Shown: positions 7,014 through 15,787 of the stretch, piece by piece
Layout of the letters: every line of letters starts with the position of its first letter
Numbering within the stretch: position 1 is the first letter of the stretch
Assembly (NCBI GenBank): GCA_004558865.1
Contig: SFCY01000004.1
Span: 1-33,792, forward strand
Source of the DNA: Bacteroidales bacterium
GTDB lineage: Bacteria > Bacteroidota > Bacteroidia > Bacteroidales > Bacteroidaceae
Length of the DNA: 33,792 nucleotides
Direction: 5' to 3'
The notes under the pieces: generated by a model
Told to the model about the DNA's origin: nothing
Database searches by the model: none
The model's input: the letters and a program-made list of their open reading frames with translations, nothing else
Translations under genes and position numbers: made by a program

Positions 7014-7577
7014 TCAGTCCACGGTGATGGCGTGGTCGTGGACAATCGTGTCCAAGGCGTGTTGGTCGCTGATGGCTGCAATGAAGCGGTTGAGGATATG
7101 GATGCGGCTGGCTCCAAATGCTTTAATCGCTCCCAGGAGGCTTTCTTTGACACAGTATTCGCGAGCCACGCCGCAGATGTCAATCTCCTCTATGGCCTTG
7201 GCTGCGACGAGCTGGCGGAGCTGGGCGGCCGACTCGTCGTTGTCGAAGATGGAGTATTCCTCCACATCCGGGCGCACGCCTTTTGTCAGGAAGATGTTGT
7301 CGCCTCTTGTGGCCATGGCCGCCTCAACGAGTGCGGCGTGTATGCCCGCCCCGTCGCTGTGCTGGAGACAATGCACGGGCCATATCCCGCCATTCCTTTT
7401 GAAGGAGCAGTGGTTGAGGGGATGCCAGTCCTGCGTGAATGCCTTCAGCAGGTAGTTGCCGTCTTGCCGGCGGATGTAGTCGGCCAAGCGGTCCATCATC
7501 TGTGGCGCGCCCTCCACGCTGAGGCTCCCCTCAAGGAAGTCGCGCTGGGCGTCAATGACGAGGAGTAGCTTTCTCAT
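7014..7577 (-). CDS. pncA: Nicotinamidase-like cysteine hydrolase (isochorismatase family)
   Basis: At 187 residues it has normal PncA length. The catalytic triad positions are present: D9 in VIDAQRDF, K99 in LTKG and C142 in GVAREYCV. The metal-site signature TQDWHPLNHCSF supplies D50, H52 and H56, which favours nicotinamidase over other family members. The reaction is nicotinamide to nicotinate plus ammonia, in the cytoplasm, for NAD salvage. Its first 26 bp overlap the end of the upstream lipoprotein gene, so the two are probably co-transcribed and translationally coupled. A 15-bp terminator hairpin follows at 6930-6967. Some pyrazinamidase-like enzymes share these residues, so the exact substrate is not proven. 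Confidence 0.88.
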   Translation of the reverse strand: MRKLLLVIDAQRDFLEGSLSVEGAPQMMDRLADYIRRQDGNYLLKAFTQDWHPLNHCSFKRNGGIWPVHCLQHSDGAGIHAALVEAAMATRGDNIFLTKGVRPDVEEYSIFDNDESAAQLRQLVAAKAIEEIDICGVAREYCVKESLLGAIKAFGASRIHILNRFIAAISDQHALDTIVHDHAITVD

Positions 7578-7998
7578 TCTTTTGTTGTTGGGATTGGTAT
7601 TCTTTCTGCTTCATCAAGATGTATCTCACTTGTGCGCACAGCACGTCGTAGCGCGACTGCAGCGAGTCGCGCCTGAGCGATAGCATGTTGCGCTCATAGA
7701 TGGAACGCGCTGCGCCAAGCTGCCGCCCCGTGGCCTGCAGGGCCGAGTCGGTCAGCCCCACCTGCTGGCGCGTCATGTCGAGCGAGGCTTTCTGCCACAC
7801 ATCCAAGGCGTGGCTGCGTCCCTCCACGTTCTTGGGGAAGCGCAATCGGAAAGACTCTATGGAGTCGAGGGTCTGCTGATAGTTCTTGGCCGCATAGAGC
7901 GAGTCGATTTGCCGCACGAGAGTCTCCGCGCCTTGGTCGGATGGGTCTGAGCAGGCGCAGAGAAGTGAGGTGAGGACGAAGAAGATGATATTTCTCAT
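7552..7998 (-). CDS. Small predicted lipoprotein of unknown function
   Basis: The 148-residue protein begins with a lipoprotein signal: a hydrophobic stretch ending in LLCAC with C16 as the lipidation site. The rest is helical and charged, rich in Gln, Arg and Leu (about 60-140), and could form a coiled coil or TPR-like hairpins; the start of that region (LYAAKNYQQTLDSIESF) resembles one tetratricopeptide helix pair. I do not recognise a family. Its end overlaps the nicotinamidase start by 26 bp, but a functional link is not obvious. The ATG lies only 5 nt after a TACCTTTG box, so its mRNA may have almost no leader. Confidence 0.75.
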   Translation of the reverse strand: MRNIIFFVLTSLLCACSDPSDQGAETLVRQIDSLYAAKNYQQTLDSIESFRLRFPKNVEGRSHALDVWQKASLDMTRQQVGLTDSALQATGRQLGAARSIYERNMLSLRRDSLQSRYDVLCAQVRYILMKQKEYQSQQQKNEKATPRH

Positions 7999-8003
7999 GC
8001 GTG

Positions 8004-8011
8004 CAAAGGTA
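8004..8011 (-). promoter_or_regulatory. -7 box directly in front of the lipoprotein start codon
   Basis: The minus strand reads TACCTTTG, then five bases, then the ATG at 7998. With the usual Bacteroidetes spacing transcription would start at or next to the ATG. No good TTTG box lies at the normal distance upstream, so this is moderate evidence. Confidence 0.55.
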
Positions 8012-8066
8012 GTGAAAATATCGCAAACGTATCGGGTATGCGAGGAAAAAATAAAAACGGTTTTAT

Positions 8067-8097
8067 TTTGTATTCCTCTCGATTTGCACTAACTTTG
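8067..8097 (+). promoter_or_regulatory. Promoter of the CCA-adding enzyme gene
   Basis: TTTG at 8067-8070, a 19-bp spacer and TAACTTTG at 8090-8097 match the Bacteroidetes vegetative consensus. The predicted start near 8101 gives a leader of about 20 nt before the ATG at 8122, which is why that ATG is preferred over the earlier in-frame ATG at 8038. Confidence 0.85.
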
Positions 8098-8121
8098 CAG
8101 ACCAAAAGAAAAAATAAGATC

Positions 8122-9570
8122 ATGCGGAACCTCTCAGATGCCGAATTGGCTCAACTTCTCGACAAGGAAATCTTTCATACAATAGGCGATGTGGCCGACC
8201 GGATAGGCGTCGACTGCTACGTCGTGGGTGGCTACGTGAGGGACTTGTTCCTCGAACGACCCAGCAGCGACATCGACGTGGTGGTCATTGGCAGTGGCAT
8301 AAAGGTGGCCGAGGCCTTGAAGGAGAGTTTGGGAAGGGGAGCGCATCTTTCTGTGTTCCGCAATTTCGGCACCGCACAGGTGAAATACCGAGGCTTGGAG
8401 GTGGAATTTGTTGGAGCCCGCAAGGAAAGCTACAGCCACGACAGCCGCAAGCCCCACGTAGAGGACGGTACGTTGGAGGACGACCAGAACCGCCGCGACT
8501 TCACCATCAATGCCTTGGCGGTGAGCCTCAACAAAGCTACCTTTGGCCAACTTGTCGACCCCTTTGATGGAGTGTATGACTTGGAGGACGGCATCATCCG
8601 CACGCCGCTCGACCCCGACGTGACCTTTTCCGACGACCCGCTCCGCATGCTGCGCTGCGTGAGGTTCGCCACCCAGCTCAACTTCTATATCGAGGATGAG
8701 ACTTTCGACGCCCTTACGCGCAATGCCGATAGGATCAAGATTGTCAGCGGCGAACGCATTGTGGTGGAACTCAACAAAATCATGCTCTGCAAGACTCCCA
8801 GCCGAGGGTTTGTCGACCTGCAGCGCTGTGGTCTGCTGCGCCTCATCCTACCCGAGCTGTCCGTGATGGATGAGGTGGAGACGCGCAATGGCCGCTCCCA
8901 CAAGAACAACTTCTACCACACGTTGGAAGTGGTGGACAACGTGAGCCGCGCCACGGCGGGCGACGACTTCGACCCCGAGCGCAGGCTGTGGCTTCGCTGG
9001 GCGGCCCTTTTCCACGACATTGGCAAGCCCCGCTCCAAGCGTTTCGACCCTGTGGTGGGATGGACGTTTCACAACCACGACTTCATTGGCGCCAAGATGA
9101 TACCCCAAATCTTCAGGCGCATGAAGATGCCCATGGACGCCAAGATGAAATATGTGCAGAAGTTGGTGGAGCTTCATCTTCGTCCCATCGCCATTGCCGA
9201 CGACGAAGTGACCGACAGCGCAGTGCGCCGACTGCTCAACGACGCTGGGGAGGACATCGACGACCTGATGACACTCTGCGAGGCCGACATCACCAGCAAG
9301 AACCAAGTGCGCAAGCAGCGGTTTCTCGACAACTTCCGTATCGTGAGGGAAAAGCTTGCCGACCTGAAGCAGCGCGACTACAAGCGGCTGCTACAGCCTT
9401 GCATCGACGGCAATGAGATCATGGAAATGTTCCACCTCAAGCCCAGCCGTGAGGTGGGGCAGCTCAAGCAGACCCTCAAGGATGCCGTGCTCGACAACAA
9501 GGTGCCCAACGAGCGGGAGCCGCTGATGAAATTGTTGATGGACAAAGCCCACGGAATGGGCTTGTGTTAG
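8122..9570 (+). CDS. cca: CCA tRNA nucleotidyltransferase with HD domain
   Basis: The 482-residue protein is a class II nucleotidyltransferase. Its head domain shows GG at 36-37 and the metal-binding D50 and D52 (SSDID), followed by RRDFTINAL at 124-132 and the RNA-binding neck. A C-terminal HD domain has H266 and H298-D299 (ALFHDIGKP). It adds or repairs the 3' CCA end of tRNAs in the cytoplasm; a poly(A) polymerase role is possible because the families are hard to separate, but the tRNA role is the usual one in Bacteroidetes. The HD domain may remove 2',3'-cyclic phosphates, as in some relatives. The start at 8122 fits the promoter at 8067-8097; it is transcribed alone and closed by a hairpin at 9613-9639. 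Confidence 0.93.
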   Translation: MRNLSDAELAQLLDKEIFHTIGDVADRIGVDCYVVGGYVRDLFLERPSSDIDVVVIGSGIKVAEALKESLGRGAHLSVFRNFGTAQVKYRGLEVEFVGARKESYSHDSRKPHVEDGTLEDDQNRRDFTINALAVSLNKATFGQLVDPFDGVYDLEDGIIRTPLDPDVTFSDDPLRMLRCVRFATQLNFYIEDETFDALTRNADRIKIVSGERIVVELNKIMLCKTPSRGFVDLQRCGLLRLILPELSVMDEVETRNGRSHKNNFYHTLEVVDNVSRATAGDDFDPERRLWLRWAALFHDIGKPRSKRFDPVVGWTFHNHDFIGAKMIPQIFRRMKMPMDAKMKYVQKLVELHLRPIAIADDEVTDSAVRRLLNDAGEDIDDLMTLCEADITSKNQVRKQRFLDNFRIVREKLADLKQRDYKRLLQPCIDGNEIMEMFHLKPSREVGQLKQTLKDAVLDNKVPNEREPLMKLLMDKAHGMGLC

Positions 9571-9612
9571 GCCCCGCCATCACCCTGTCTTCCGTCGCTA
9601 AAGGACTATATG

Positions 9613-9639
9613 GCCGCCGTCAAGTTGCTTGACGGCGGC
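9613..9639 (+). terminator. Hairpin terminator after cca
   Basis: A perfect 12-bp stem GCCGCCGTCAAG/CTTGACGGCGGC with a TTG loop lies 42 bp after the cca stop. The following TGTCTGTTTA is only moderately T-rich. Confidence 0.75.
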
Positions 9640-9691
9640 TGTCTGTTTACTTCCTCCAATTACAACTAATGTTTGTTAAAACTCAGATACA

Positions 9692-9725
9692 TTGGTTGAG
9701 TTTTCAATTATTATCGTTAATTTTG
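9692..9725 (+). promoter_or_regulatory. Promoter of the RND efflux operon
   Basis: TAATTTTG at 9718-9725 followed by CAG is a clear -7 box. Upstream TTG triplets at 9692 and 9696 are candidate -33 boxes, with spacing slightly off the ideal. The leader would be about 85 nt. No regulator gene or obvious operator is adjacent. Confidence 0.65.
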
Positions 9726-9815
9726 CAGTTGAAAACCGAAAAGGCGTTTTTAGTTTTCTTCCTAAGTTGCGTAAACTTCGGCTTTGATCAATAACACTTT
9801 ATAAATTAAATAGGT

Positions 9816-11018
9816 ATGAGAATTAAAACAATTTTGCTCGCTGCCATTGCAGCACCCTTGCTTGTTTCCTGTGGAGGCAAGAGTGGTGGTATGCCGAACT
9901 TCGGCGACAATGAGTTTGCCGTACGCACGGTAGAGGCATCAAGCGCTTCATTGCAGACCACTTATCCTGCCACCGTCAAAGGTATTCACGATGTGGAGGT
10001 ACGCCCGATGGTATCAGGTTTCATCACCAAGGTTTGTGTTCAGGAAGGTCAGGCCGTACAGAAAGGCCAGTTGTTGTTCACCATCAACAGTGAAACCTAT
10101 CAGGCTCAGTTGCGACAGGCACAGGCTGCACTCAACACAGCCCGCTCACAGGCCAACACCACGCGCTTGACCTGGCAGAACAACAAGAAACTGTTTGACA
10201 AGCACATCATTGGACAATATGAGCTGTCCACCTCGCAGAACAGCTATGAGAGTGCTGTGGCACAGGTGCGCCAGGCTGAGGCCAGCGTGGCCTCGGCCAA
10301 GGAGATGCTCAGCTATTGCTATGTGAAGAGTCCGGCCACGGGCTATATCGGCTCTCTCCCCTACAAGGTGGGTGCTCTCGTGAGTCCCTCCATCTCCACT
10401 CCCTTGACCACCGTGAGCGACATCAGCGTTGTGGAGGTGTTCTTCTCCGTTCCCGAGAAGACGGTGCTCAGCATGCTCAAGGGCAATGGCAGCGAGAAGG
10501 CCGCCATCGCCTCGTTCCCCCCCGTGAAGTTGCAGATGAACGACGGAACCCTCTACAACCATCCCGGAAAGGTGGTGAAGATGAGCGGCGTGGTGGATCC
10601 CACCACCGGTGCATTGAGCGTGATTGCCCATTTCAACAACCCCGAGAGGCTTCTCAAGAGCGGTGGTTCGGGCAGCATCATCATTCCCTCCGACGAGAGC
10701 CACGCCATACTCGTGCCTAAGGACGCTTGCTCCGAGGTGCAGGACAAGGTGTTCGTCTACGTGGTGGGCAAGGACAACAAGGTGAAGTATACTGAAATCA
10801 AGGTGAATCCCGAGGACGACGGCAGCAACTACATCGTCACTTCCGGCCTGAAGGTTGGCGACCGCTACGTGTCGAAGGGTATCACCAAGCTCACCGACGG
10901 TATGCAGATACAGCCCATCACCGAGGAGCAATACAACAAGAAGATTGCCGAGGCAGCCGAACTCTCCAAGCAACAGGGCACGGCCTCGGGCTTCGTTGGT
11001 GCCATGAAAGGCAAATAA
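9816..11018 (+). CDS. RND efflux periplasmic adaptor (membrane fusion protein), lipoprotein
   Basis: The 400-residue protein starts with a lipoprotein signal (APLLVSC, lipid on C19), as AcrA and MexA do. The order is typical: a barrel-sandwich half near VEVRPMVSGFI, a long helical hairpin at about 95-165 rich in Gln/Ala, the second lipoyl half, then beta-barrel and membrane-proximal domains. It joins the inner-membrane pump to the outer-membrane channel. It is the first gene of a four-gene run; the pump gene starts 81 bp later. The substrate range cannot be read from sequence. Confidence 0.93.
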   Translation: MRIKTILLAAIAAPLLVSCGGKSGGMPNFGDNEFAVRTVEASSASLQTTYPATVKGIHDVEVRPMVSGFITKVCVQEGQAVQKGQLLFTINSETYQAQLRQAQAALNTARSQANTTRLTWQNNKKLFDKHIIGQYELSTSQNSYESAVAQVRQAEASVASAKEMLSYCYVKSPATGYIGSLPYKVGALVSPSISTPLTTVSDISVVEVFFSVPEKTVLSMLKGNGSEKAAIASFPPVKLQMNDGTLYNHPGKVVKMSGVVDPTTGALSVIAHFNNPERLLKSGGSGSIIIPSDESHAILVPKDACSEVQDKVFVYVVGKDNKVKYTEIKVNPEDDGSNYIVTSGLKVGDRYVSKGITKLTDGMQIQPITEEQYNKKIAEAAELSKQQGTASGFVGAMKGK

Positions 11019-11099
11019 GGGAACGCATCCTACGTGTGGGGGCAAGCAGCCCCTCGCGGAAGAAGCATTGTCAGACAACTTAACATCAGTAAGAAAACA

Positions 11100-14000
11100 A
11101 TGACATTTACCAATTTCATAAAACGCCCGGTGCTCTCCACCGTGGTATCCATCTTCTTCGTGCTGCTGGGTACCATCGGCTTGGTGTCGCTGCCTATCGA
11201 GCAGTATCCCGACATAGCACCGCCAACCATCATGGTGCAGGCCTCCTACACTGGAGCCGACGCCGAGACGGTGATGAAGTCTGTTGCCGTGCCTTTGGAA
11301 GAAAGCATCAACGGTGTGGAGAACATGACCTACATGACCTCACAGTGTACCAACGACGGTATGTGTATGATCACCGTCTACTTCAAGCAGGGCGCCAACG
11401 CTGATATGGCCGCCGTGAACGTGCAGAACCGCGTCTCTCAGGCCCAAGCCCTGCTGCCATCCGAGGTTACGCAGGTGGGTGTGACGGTGTCCAAGCGCCA
11501 GACCTCCAACGTCATCATGTATGCCGTCACCTCTGATGGCCGCTACGACAGCCAGTTTGTGACCAACTACAACAACATCAACATCGTGCCGCTCATCAAG
11601 CGTATCAACGGTGTGGGCGACGTGAGTAGTCCCTCTTCGGCCAACTACTCCATGCGTATCTGGCTCCAGCCCGACAAGATGAAGGAGTACGGGCTCATGC
11701 CCTCCGACATCATAGCCGTGCTGTCCGAGCAGAACATCGAGGCTGCCCCGGGCAAGTTTGGCGAGAACTCCAACGTGGCCTACGAGTACACCCTCCGGTA
11801 CAAGGGCCGCCTGTCCACGCCCGTGGAGTATGACAACATCATCCTCACGAGCAAGACCACGGGCCAGACCTTGAAGCTCAAGGATGTGGCCAAGATAGAG
11901 TTGGGATCGCTGATGTACAGCGTGAACCTGGTCAACGACGGCATCCCCGCCTGTATGGGTATGGTGCAGCAGATTGCCGGCTCCAACGCCACGCAGATTG
12001 CCACCGACGTGAAGACTGCCCTTGATAATGCGCAGAAGAGCATGCCGCCGGGCATGAAGACCGTCATCATGTATGACGTCACCGACTTCCTCTTCGCCTC
12101 CATCCACGAGGTTGTCTTCACCCTGATCATCACCCTCTTATTGGTGTTCCTCGTGGTGTATGTCTTCCTGCAGGACTTCCGTTCCACCCTCATCCCCATG
12201 ATTGCCGTGCCTGTGGCTCTGATAGGTACGTTCTTCTTCCTGTGGGTGTTTGGCTTCTCCATCAACCTGCTCACGCTATCAGCCCTACTCTTGGCCATTG
12301 CCATTGTGGTGGATGATGCCATCGTGGTGGTTGAGGCCGTGCACGCCAAGCTCGACCAGGGCTACGACAACTCGCTCACCGCCGCCATCGACGCTATGAA
12401 CGAGATTTCGAGCGCCATCATTTCCATCACCCTTGTGATGTCGGCCGTGTTCGTCCCCGTGTCGTTCATCGGTGGCACCAGCGGTACGTTCTATCGCGAG
12501 TTTGGCGTCACCATGGCTGTGAGCATCATCATCTCGGCCGTCAACGCCCTGACGCTCTCGCCTGCCCTTTGCGCCATCTTCCTGAAACCCCACAAGGCCG
12601 AGGAGACGGAGAAGAACAAGACTTTCGTGGCTCGTTTCCACGCCGGCTTCAACCGTGTGTTCGAGAGGACGACCAACAAATATAAGAAAGGTGTGGAGTA
12701 TGTCATCAACCACCGCCTCATCACCGGCACCCTCGTGGTTGTGGGCATCATCGCCTTGGTGCTCTTGATGAACAGCACTAAGACAGGACTTGTGCCTGAT
12801 GAGGACACGGGCACCATCTTCGTGACGGTCTCGGCCAATCCCGGCACCTCGCAGGAGCGCACCAAGCAGATTGTGGACGAGGTGGACAAGATGCTGGCCA
12901 ACAATCCGGCCATTCTCCACCGCAATGCCATCCTTGGCTACAACTTCGTGGCCGGCCAGGGTTCCGACCAGGCCACGTTCATCATCAAGCTCAAACCCTT
13001 CGACGAGCGTGGCGGCGGTATCACCGACCGCATCAAGCGCGCCATCAAGGACAAGGATCCCATGGCCCTCGTGGTCAATCCCTACGAGCAGAACTCTGTG
13101 TTGGGCATGATCTACAAGCAGACGGCCTGCATCAAGGACGCTCAGATCTTGGCCTTCGGTCCGCCTATGATTCCGGGCTTCTCCGTGCAGAACGGTGTCA
13201 CCATGACCATGCAGGACAAGACCGGCGGCGACCTGAACAAATTCTTCAGCGTGACCAAGGACTTCCTCGTCGAGCTCAACAAGCGGCCGGAAGTGCAGCA
13301 GGCCATGACCTCCTACAACCCCAACTATCCCCAGTATATGGTAGACGTGGATGTGGCCAAGACCAAGCAGGCCGGCATCTCGCCCAAGGTGGTGCTCTCG
13401 GTGATGCAAGGCTATTACGGTGGTCTGTACGCCTCCAACTTCAACGCCTACGGCAAGCTCTTCCGTGTGATGATTCAGGGAGACGTGGTCAGCCGCATGA
13501 CGCCCGAGGGGCTCTCGCGCATCTATGTGCGCACCGCGTCGGGCGAGATGGCTCCTGTGAGCGAGTTTGTCTCGCTGCGCAAGGTCTACGGCCCGTCCAA
13601 CATCAACCGCTTCAACCTCTTCACGGCCATCAACGTCAGTGTCAACGCCAACTCCGGCTATTCCTCCGGTCAGGTGATGAAGGCCATCGAGGAGGTGGCC
13701 AAGGACAACCTGCCCGACGGCTATGGATATGAATACTCTGGATTGAGCCGCTCCGAGGCAGAGTCGAGCAACTCCACGGCGCTGATCTTCGTGCTTTGCT
13801 TGGTGTTCGTCTACCTGATTCTCAGTGCCCAGTACGAGAGCTACATCCTGCCCCTGTCCGTGTTGCTGTCCGTGCCGTTTGGTCTGGCCGGAGCTTTCGC
13901 CTTCACCAACCTCTTCGGCCACAGCAACGACATCTACATGCAGATTTCGCTCATCATGTTGATTGGTCTGCTGTCGAAGAACGCCATCCTGATTGTGCAG

Positions 14001-14363
14001 TTCGCCCTTGAGCGCCGCCAGACGGGTATGGCCATCAAGTATTCGGCCATCCTCGGTGCCGCAGCCCGTCTGCGTCCTATCCTGATGACGTCGCTGGCCA
14101 TGATCATCGGTCTGCTGCCTCTGATGTTCGCCTCTGGTGTGGGCAAGAACGGCAACCAGACCCTTGGCGCATCAGCCGTGGGCGGTATGCTTATCGGCAC
14201 CCTCTGTCAGATTTTCGTCGTGCCGGCCCTCTTCGCCGTCTTCCAGTGGCTGCAGGAGAAGATTAGCCCGATTAAGTTTGACGACGAGATGAACACCGAG
14301 GTGCTGAGCGAGCTCCACCAGTACAAGCCCGACGTGTCAATTGAAGAATTTGAAAAAGACTGA
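11100..14363 (+). CDS. RND multidrug efflux pump subunit (HAE1 / AcrB type)
   Basis: The protein has 1087 residues from MTFTNFIKRPVLSTVV, the standard HAE1 opening; an earlier in-frame ATG at 11034 adds only an uncharacteristic tail. Twelve membrane segments and two large periplasmic loops fit AcrB. The proton-relay acidic pair is D405-D406 in VVDDAIVVVEA, and the matching Lys is present in LLSKNAILIVQFA in the second half. Proton-driven export of amphipathic compounds such as bile salts, drugs and dyes is the expected role. The partner adaptor lies upstream and the channel 6 bp downstream, so the operon is self-sufficient. Length is somewhat above AcrB because of an extended C-terminus. Confidence 0.96.
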   Translation: MTFTNFIKRPVLSTVVSIFFVLLGTIGLVSLPIEQYPDIAPPTIMVQASYTGADAETVMKSVAVPLEESINGVENMTYMTSQCTNDGMCMITVYFKQGANADMAAVNVQNRVSQAQALLPSEVTQVGVTVSKRQTSNVIMYAVTSDGRYDSQFVTNYNNINIVPLIKRINGVGDVSSPSSANYSMRIWLQPDKMKEYGLMPSDIIAVLSEQNIEAAPGKFGENSNVAYEYTLRYKGRLSTPVEYDNIILTSKTTGQTLKLKDVAKIELGSLMYSVNLVNDGIPACMGMVQQIAGSNATQIATDVKTALDNAQKSMPPGMKTVIMYDVTDFLFASIHEVVFTLIITLLLVFLVVYVFLQDFRSTLIPMIAVPVALIGTFFFLWVFGFSINLLTLSALLLAIAIVVDDAIVVVEAVHAKLDQGYDNSLTAAIDAMNEISSAIISITLVMSAVFVPVSFIGGTSGTFYREFGVTMAVSIIISAVNALTLSPALCAIFLKPHKAEETEKNKTFVARFHAGFNRVFERTTNKYKKGVEYVINHRLITGTLVVVGIIALVLLMNSTKTGLVPDEDTGTIFVTVSANPGTSQERTKQIVDEVDKMLANNPAILHRNAILGYNFVAGQGSDQATFIIKLKPFDERGGGITDRIKRAIKDKDPMALVVNPYEQNSVLGMIYKQTACIKDAQILAFGPPMIPGFSVQNGVTMTMQDKTGGDLNKFFSVTKDFLVELNKRPEVQQAMTSYNPNYPQYMVDVDVAKTKQAGISPKVVLSVMQGYYGGLYASNFNAYGKLFRVMIQGDVVSRMTPEGLSRIYVRTASGEMAPVSEFVSLRKVYGPSNINRFNLFTAINVSVNANSGYSSGQVMKAIEEVAKDNLPDGYGYEYSGLSRSEAESSNSTALIFVLCLVFVYLILSAQYESYILPLSVLLSVPFGLAGAFAFTNLFGHSNDIYMQISLIMLIGLLSKNAILIVQFALERRQTGMAIKYSAILGAAARLRPILMTSLAMIIGLLPLMFASGVGKNGNQTLGASAVGGMLIGTLCQIFVVPALFAVFQWLQEKISPIKFDDEMNTEVLSELHQYKPDVSIEEFEKD

Positions 14364-14369
14364 TACACA

Positions 14370-15755
14370 ATGAATAAATCAAGCATCATCATATTTGGCC
14401 TTGCAGCGCTCACCTTGAGCGGCTGCAAGAGCCTCTATGGCAACTACGAGCGTCCCGACGTGAAGACAAGCGGCATCGTCCGCGACACGGCCTCCAATGC
14501 GCCGCTCGCAGAGACCGACACGGCAAGCTTCGGCAACCTGCCTTGGCGCAGCGTGTTCACCGACCCGCAGTTGCAGACGCTCATCGAGCGGGGACTGAAG
14601 AACAATCCCAACCTGCTCAACGCAGCCCTCAGCGTAGACATGGCCGAGGCCCAGCTCAAGGCCGCCAAGCTGGCCTTCCTGCCCTCGTTCAGCTTCTCGC
14701 CCCAGGGCACCATTTCCTCTTGGGACGGCGGAAAGGCCACCAAGACCTACAGTCTGCCCGTCAACGCCAGCTGGAACGTAGACCTCTTTGGCAATCTGCG
14801 CTCACAGAAGCGAGCCGCCCAGATGGCCCTGCTCCAGTCGAAGGACTACCAGGTGAGCGTGCAGACCTCGCTCATCTCCAACATCGCCAACTGCTACTAC
14901 TCCCTGCTCATGATGGACAAGGAGGTGGAGATTCTCGACGACATGATCAAACTCACCAAGGAGACGTGGGACATCATGCTCGCCCAAAAGGAGTTGGGAC
15001 GCGTAAGGTCCACCGGCGTGCAGAGCGCTGAGAACAACTACTACTCGACGCTCACGCAGAAGACGGAGCTTCAGCGTCAGATCCGCGAGACGGAGAACAC
15101 CCTCTCCCTGCTTCTTGGCGAGCCGGGCGGAGCCATCGCCCGCGGCAAGCTTGAGGACCAGAGCCTCCCCAGCAATTTCTCCACCGGCGTGCCCCTGCAG
15201 TTGCTCAGCAACCGTGCCGACGTTCACGCCTACGAGATGGCCCTGGCCCAGTGCTTCTACAATGTGCAGACGGCCCGCTCGCGCTTCTATCCCAATCTCA
15301 CCATTTCCGGCAACGGCATCTTCACCAACTCCGGCGGCATGGGAATCGTCAATCCCGGCAAGTGGCTGCTCTCGGCTGTGGGCTCGCTCGTGCAGCCCAT
15401 CTTCCAGAACGGCAAGCTCGTGGCTGGCCTGCGTGTGGCCCAGGACCAGTATCAGCAGGCCTACAACACGTGGCAGAACTCCATTCTGAAGGCCGGCAAC
15501 GAGGTGAGCAACGCCCTTGTGCTCTACAACACCTCGGATCAGAAGAGCAAGCTTGAGGCCCACCAGATAGAGGTGCTGAGGCAGAATGTGGAGGACACGC
15601 GCGCCTTGATGGGCGAGAGCAGCTCCACCTACTTGGAGGTCATCACGGCCCAGTCGAGTCTGCTCAATGTGGAGCTGTCCAAGGTTCAGGACGACTTCTA
15701 CAAGATGCAGGCCGTTGTCAACCTCTATTACGCCCTCGGCGGCGGCGCCAAGTAA
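14370..15755 (+). CDS. Outer-membrane efflux channel lipoprotein (OprM/NodT type)
   Basis: The 461-residue protein has a lipobox LSGC (C19) followed by the duplicated TolC-fold pattern: two similar halves of long helices, each with an Asn/Ala-rich opening (PQLQTLIERGLKNNPNLLNAA at about 68, and the second half near LLSNRADVHAYEMALAQ). It forms the trimeric exit duct for the pump. It starts 6 bp after the pump stop, which implies translational coupling. No terminator separates it from the LpxA-like gene 32 bp downstream. Confidence 0.94.
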   Translation: MNKSSIIIFGLAALTLSGCKSLYGNYERPDVKTSGIVRDTASNAPLAETDTASFGNLPWRSVFTDPQLQTLIERGLKNNPNLLNAALSVDMAEAQLKAAKLAFLPSFSFSPQGTISSWDGGKATKTYSLPVNASWNVDLFGNLRSQKRAAQMALLQSKDYQVSVQTSLISNIANCYYSLLMMDKEVEILDDMIKLTKETWDIMLAQKELGRVRSTGVQSAENNYYSTLTQKTELQRQIRETENTLSLLLGEPGGAIARGKLEDQSLPSNFSTGVPLQLLSNRADVHAYEMALAQCFYNVQTARSRFYPNLTISGNGIFTNSGGMGIVNPGKWLLSAVGSLVQPIFQNGKLVAGLRVAQDQYQQAYNTWQNSILKAGNEVSNALVLYNTSDQKSKLEAHQIEVLRQNVEDTRALMGESSSTYLEVITAQSSLLNVELSKVQDDFYKMQAVVNLYYALGGGAK

Positions 15756-15787
15756 GGTTTTCGTTTAACATCTAATTCTGAAAGATT

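Noticed and set aside
8038..8121. N-terminal extension of the CCA-adding enzyme
   Set aside because: It would require translation from upstream of the promoter at 8067-8097, and the extra residues are not family-like.
12285..13922. 545-codon open frame antisense to the RND pump
   Set aside because: It is a by-product of high GC at third positions in the pump gene; the translation is low-complexity (His, Gly, Val) with no domain.
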